From Tubiluchus corallicola (lineage: Eukaryota > Priapulida > Priapulimorpha > Priapulimorphida > Tubiluchidae), in NCBI GenBank assembly GCA_030141605.1, contig JAQGDQ010000045.1:186001-250000 (forward strand): DNA of 64,000 nucleotides, read 5' to 3'. Each line of letters starts with the position of its first letter. Position 1 is the stretch's first letter. Shown here piece by piece: positions 61,601 to 64,000 of this stretch. The notes beneath the pieces are model-generated. The model was not told the DNA's origin. It worked only from the letters and a program-made list of their open reading frames with translations, and did no database searches. Position numbers and translations under genes: made by a program.

Positions 61601-63560
61601 AATCTATTCATTTTTTCTTTTCTTCTCCTCCATTGATTCTACTAACTGCCCAACTGCTTCACTTTTTCTTAATTTGATGGCTACTTTAGTTTTGTTGCAT
61701 TATTTCCATTACTGGTTTATGAATTTTTAGTATGTCATAAAAGCATTGCACTTCGCCCTAACATCTGGTGTCATTTCTTTTCTTTTTTTTTTGTAGACAA
61801 GTATGATAGGTGTAGAGAATCTCACGAAAATCATTGAACCTAGTCAGTTAACCACAGAATTTGATGGCTCTCTAGTCTACAACCACGATGAATGGATAGA
61901 ACTTAGGCTTGTGAGTTTCCCTAAATCAATACACTTTTTGAACACGAGTGAGATGAACTTAATTCGTGTGATATGCTAATTATTTTGTCAAGAAACTGTA
62001 GAAAGCTTAGCTTGTTGTTCTCTATAATGTTATATTGATTCACAGCTCAGCAATTTGTGGAAATTTTCCATTTTCTGCTGATAAAACTCTCGCCACATTT
62101 TTCATTATATTATAATTGGCTCACTTTTGTTGACACATCTTGTCATCAGATTTTCGCAGATTAATTTATATTTTGCTGTTTTACAGATGCTTGAAGAATT
62201 CATTAGCAAAACATTGGAATTGTTGGAGAAGTTGGACCAGATCAAAAAGGAAATGAGTGCCACTGAATTATCAGAAACTTTGGACGGTATTAAACTGTTT
62301 GTTTTTATGATTATATTAATTTATTTTGATATAATTACTGAAATCAAAAATTTCACAAGTTATTATTTACAAACGCGAAGCTAGGACGGGTACACCCTGT
62401 GTGACACTTTTCAGACGATAGCACTTTGACCAAGGGCACTCAAACAAAAAGTTTTTTCCTTACAGAACAACAGAAAGGCAGAACACCTGAAAATTTGCAC
62501 AAAAATGCCTCATACAATACCTCCCGCCAATTGCGACCAAGAATAATTAGTAATTTAATACCTTTTTAATATTTACAGAATTTTTCTTTCCTTTCAAAAT
62601 TTCCGTGTTGTACCGTATATTTGAGTTCACCGTGAAATACATTTAAAATCATGCTCTTTCCTACTTCCCGCATTGACGTTTTGAAAAAGTATTGTAACTT
62701 TTGAAGCTCACAGGGAGAATTTATTTCTTATGTTTTTCATTAATGCTTTATTGTTTTGTGAATATCCACAAGTTATCACAACTGCAAGGCAACACTGTTA
62801 AATTTTCTAAATCCAAAATCTTCTTATACAAGATTGCCATATTGTTATTTTTCGTTTTGGGGGGAGGGAAGTTGGGAGGTGTTGTCAAACACAAGCGTCA
62901 CATGTTCTATCTATGTCACAACTGAATAATGCAGCATTCCAGCAATCATATTTGGTGTCTTGTAAAGGAGCGTTTCTTTGTTCTTTATTGTGCCCTTAAT
63001 GTAATACTACAACATGCTGTCAGAATATTTACTTACTTTAATCTGCTCACTCAGTTTTCATTTTCTATGATGCTGAAAGATTACCAGTTCAAGTGTTCAG
63101 TTTAAATTGCGCCAAGTATAAAATTATTATTGGAAGGCAAGATGCCCAACTTAGCAGTAACTAAGTAGTAGCAGCATGGCATATTTAATAAAAGAGTTCA
63201 TGCAACCCATACTGTTTGTAGGATAACTACTACGCACACAGTATAATTACACAGTTGAGATGATGGTACAATTATCTAGTATTTGCAAAAATTTGGCTGA
63301 GAAAAATCTAAGAGATTTAGAGTCTTTACCTTAGTTTGTACATGTGGTATCTACGACGACAACTGCTGCTGCTGCTGCTACTGCTACTACTAGTACTTTT
63401 ACTCTGTTACTACTACTATAACTATTACTTGCAGGTGCTAAAACTATAATAGAATCGCACAATCAAGCCAAGAAAAAGTTATTAAAGGCACCAGTGGAAC
63501 AACTTGATTTGGAGGGGCAAGGTGTTTTGGAGAAGCTTAGTCCTCATTCTGCTACTGAAG
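40535..63560 (+). CDS. TRIO: Trio/kalirin Rho guanine nucleotide exchange factor (N-terminal part, partial)
   Basis: Exons: 40535-40619, 55828-55899 (or from 55825), 57298-57412, 57739-57829, 58845-58946, 61797-61910, 62187-62286 and 63435-63560. They give about 268 residues, phase-consistent throughout, and the gene runs off the window. The product has an N-terminal Sec14/CRAL-TRIO lipid-binding domain (about residues 45-180: KEKIAYLSGG, RDKRGAPILTFP, VIIDMRGSKWDNVKPLLK, HIAYIIKPENFWQKQK, EFDGSLVYNHDEWIELRL), then the linker into the spectrin repeats (KAPVEQLDLEGQGVLEKL). The GEF domains that activate Rac/RhoG and Rho lie downstream and are not seen. Trio proteins guide axons and cell migration through actin control. 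The start at 40535 gives a short acidic leader ending EIANFYKY, matching the family pattern before the Sec14 domain. A kalirin duplicate is a vertebrate feature, so TRIO is the natural name here. Confidence 0.95.
43920..44035. repeat. Degenerate CGTATAATAA-type short tandem repeat
   Basis: Repeated GTATAATAACGT / ATATAACGTATAAT variants. Simple repeat with embedded CG dinucleotides. Confidence 0.65.
46160..46640. mobile_element. GATTACAATTAC-rich non-autonomous element, hAT-like
   Basis: ATTACAATTACG and ACGATTACAATT variants recur throughout. The ends AGGCCTCGATTGCAACG and CGTAATCGGCCTCAGGCCTG are related in inverted orientation. The pattern resembles the subterminal-repeat-rich hAT miniature elements. 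No transposase ORF. Confidence 0.5.
47446..47680 (-). other. GC-rich island of unknown nature in TRIO intron 1
   Basis: This segment is clearly richer in G+C than its neighbours and is open in two minus-strand frames (70 and 60 codons). No family match is recognised. It could be an old repeat or a regulatory island. Confidence 0.3.
47835..47915 (-). mobile_element. tRNA-derived SINE remnant
   Basis: On the minus strand GGAAATGGTGTTAGAC (box-A region) is followed by CCCAGTTCAAATTC (box B, 47847-47860). Adjacent stems do not pair. Confidence 0.45.
51004..51029. repeat. AT dinucleotide microsatellite
   Basis: About 13 AT units, in TRIO intron 1. Confidence 0.95.
51755..51870 (+). mobile_element. 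tRNA-derived SINE remnant
   Basis: TAATCTAGTAGTCATCGCGT (box-A region), an anticodon-arm-like TCTGTTTTGTAAACGCAAG and box-B-like CTGTTTCAGATCC follow in tRNA order. A T-rich run is downstream. Confidence 0.5.
54617..54690. repeat. CTG/CTA triplet-rich stretch (serine codons on the minus strand)
   Basis: Interrupted GCTGCTGCT / CTACTGTCACTG triplets. The minus-strand frame is Ser/Asn-rich, but has no splice or family support. Confidence 0.6.
55825..55899 (+). CDS. TRIO: TRIO exon 2 with NAGNAG acceptor
   Basis: TTTCAGCAG|GAAAATG offers two acceptors three bases apart, giving TGKCNTG or RKCNTG. The latter fits the family's RK better, so 55828 is the likelier start. Reads LKAADIVNILKEKIAYLSG; donor G|GTAAGT. 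Confidence 0.92.
55900..57297 (+). other. TRIO intron 2
   Basis: 1.4 kb, GT-AG, phase 1. No coding or repeat structure recognised. Confidence 0.8.
57298..57412 (+). CDS. TRIO: TRIO exon 3 (Sec14 domain)
   Basis: Acceptor TTTTTTAG. Reads GRDKRGAPILTFPSRSQSER then EDLRRLLTYLASIP. Donor AA|GTAAGA. Confidence 0.96.
57739..57829 (+). CDS. TRIO: TRIO exon 4 (Sec14 domain)
   Basis: Acceptor CTTTTCAG. Reads NDDAKELGFIVIIDMRGSKW then DNVKPLLKVLQ. Donor CAG|GTAATA. Confidence 0.96.
57830..58844 (+). other. TRIO intron 4
   Basis: 1.0 kb, phase 0. A slightly GC-richer block near 58180-58600 has no recognisable family. Confidence 0.75.
58845..58946 (+). CDS. TRIO: TRIO exon 5 (Sec14 domain)
   Basis: Acceptor TTTTTCAG. 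Reads DCFPGNIHIAYIIKPENFWQ then KQKTSIGSSKYKFE. Donor GAG|GTAAGT. Exactly 34 codons. Confidence 0.96.
58947..61796 (+). other. TRIO intron 5
   Basis: 2.85 kb, phase 0, AT-rich. Open frames at 59104-59343, 59713-59946 and 60495-60821 show no family features. Confidence 0.75.
61797..61910 (+). CDS. TRIO: TRIO exon 6 (end of Sec14 domain)
   Basis: Acceptor TTTTTTTGTAG. Reads TSMIGVENLTKIIEPSQLTT then EFDGSLVYNHDEWIELRL. Donor CTT|GTGAGT. Confidence 0.96.
62187..62286 (+). CDS. TRIO: TRIO exon 7 (linker helix)
   Basis: Acceptor TTTTACAG. Reads MLEEFISKTLELLEKLDQIK then KEMSATELSETLD. Donor G|GTATTA. Confidence 0.95.
62287..63434 (+). other. TRIO intron 7
   Basis: 1.1 kb, phase 1. Its 3' end carries a CTG/CTA triplet repeat (63363-63425) directly in front of the exon 8 acceptor. 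Confidence 0.8.
63363..63425. repeat. CTG/CTA triplet repeat next to the TRIO exon 8 acceptor
   Basis: About six CTG units, then CTA/CTG variants, ending about 10 bases before the AG. Confidence 0.85.
63435..63560 (+). CDS. TRIO: TRIO exon 8 (entry to spectrin repeats)
   Basis: Acceptor ACTTGCAG, preceded by a triplet repeat and a weak pyrimidine tract. Reads GAKTIIESHNQAKKKLLKAP then VEQLDLEGQGVLEKL. Donor G|GTTTGC. The next exon is outside the window. Confidence 0.94.
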
Positions 63561-64000
63561 GTTTGCACTAATACATTATTTCTTACAAACATTAGCAAGT
63601 TCGTTTTTTTTTAAATTCACCATATTATATGACATGTAATCGAAGTTTGTCAACCATTGGTCAATTGAATTTGACCATTACCTGTTACCTATACACTTCC
63701 AGGTGGTACCTACACCTTATTTTCCCATATTGCCCTGTTGATGGCAACAACTACTTTATTCCACGTCTTCCATCTAGCTAGTGCCCTCTTTTTCTGGAAG
63801 GTTTGTTTCCAGATTGTGTGCAATCTTCTGTTTCCTCTTTTTTTTCAGGAGCCCATCTGATTGCAGTAACAGAGTCTGACTTGACCAGTGGTTTATGGAA
63901 AATTCATTTTAATTCTTTAAAAGTGCACTTTCTTATTCTAATAGGCAGTAAATTTTCAAAAAATGTAAACATTTTACCCAGAAAACTCCATTAGTTTTTA

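Noticed and set aside
63849-63900. Possible TRIO exon 9 after TTTTTTTCAG
   Set aside because: The acceptor looks good, but the in-frame translation does not resemble the Trio spectrin region and no fitting donor follows.

Overview
This is a eukaryotic nuclear genome window, AT-rich, with short phase-matched coding exons (about 30-260 nt) in long introns, GT-AG splice sites, tRNA-derived SINE remnants, decayed non-LTR retrotransposons and microsatellites. The protein matches point to a bilaterian invertebrate. The AGAP/centaurin-gamma protein looks closer to protostome (arthropod-type) centaurin-gamma than to vertebrate AGAPs, but this is judged from memory and the species cannot be named. The axonemal dynein shows that the animal has motile cilia or flagella.

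Four protein-coding genes can be rebuilt exon by exon with consistent reading frame. (1) Minus strand, about 17.4 kb down to position 1 and continuing beyond the window: the N-terminal tail of an inner-arm axonemal dynein heavy chain, DNAH7-like. Eighteen firmly placed exons give 830 codons without a break. (2) Plus strand, 18430-22897: a complete AGAP/centaurin-gamma ArfGAP gene. It has a GTPase-like domain, split PH domain, ArfGAP zinc finger and ankyrin repeats, coded in one 2.1-kb exon plus one 450-nt exon. (3) Minus strand, 40286 down to 33808: a complete five-exon LSM5 gene of 90 residues. (4) Plus strand, 40535 to beyond 63560: the 5' part of a Trio/kalirin Rho-GEF gene, with the Sec14/CRAL-TRIO domain and the start of the spectrin-repeat region.

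Layout: 1-17.4 kb dynein gene; 17.4-18.4 kb gap between the divergent dynein and AGAP genes, with an isolated exon-like ORF; 18.4-22.9 kb AGAP; 22.9-33.8 kb AGAP 3' UTR and a gene-poor interval with two elements bounded by CCTCCGCC motifs; 33.8-40.3 kb LSM5, whose first intron holds a large inverted repeat and a broken LINE; 40.29-40.53 kb compact bidirectional promoter shared by LSM5 and TRIO; 40.5-63.6 kb TRIO with a 15-kb first intron.

The genes are functionally unrelated (ciliary motility, Arf signalling, RNA processing, Rho signalling). Their only visible functional link is the shared LSM5/TRIO promoter. I found no convincing new multi-gene system. The most unusual items are an AGAP coding exon far longer than any other exon in the window, a 205-bp triplication that abuts a dynein splice acceptor, a GC-AG dynein intron, the NRF1-type motif and two upstream ORFs in the LSM5/TRIO promoter, a NAGNAG acceptor in TRIO, and the palindrome in LSM5 intron 1.
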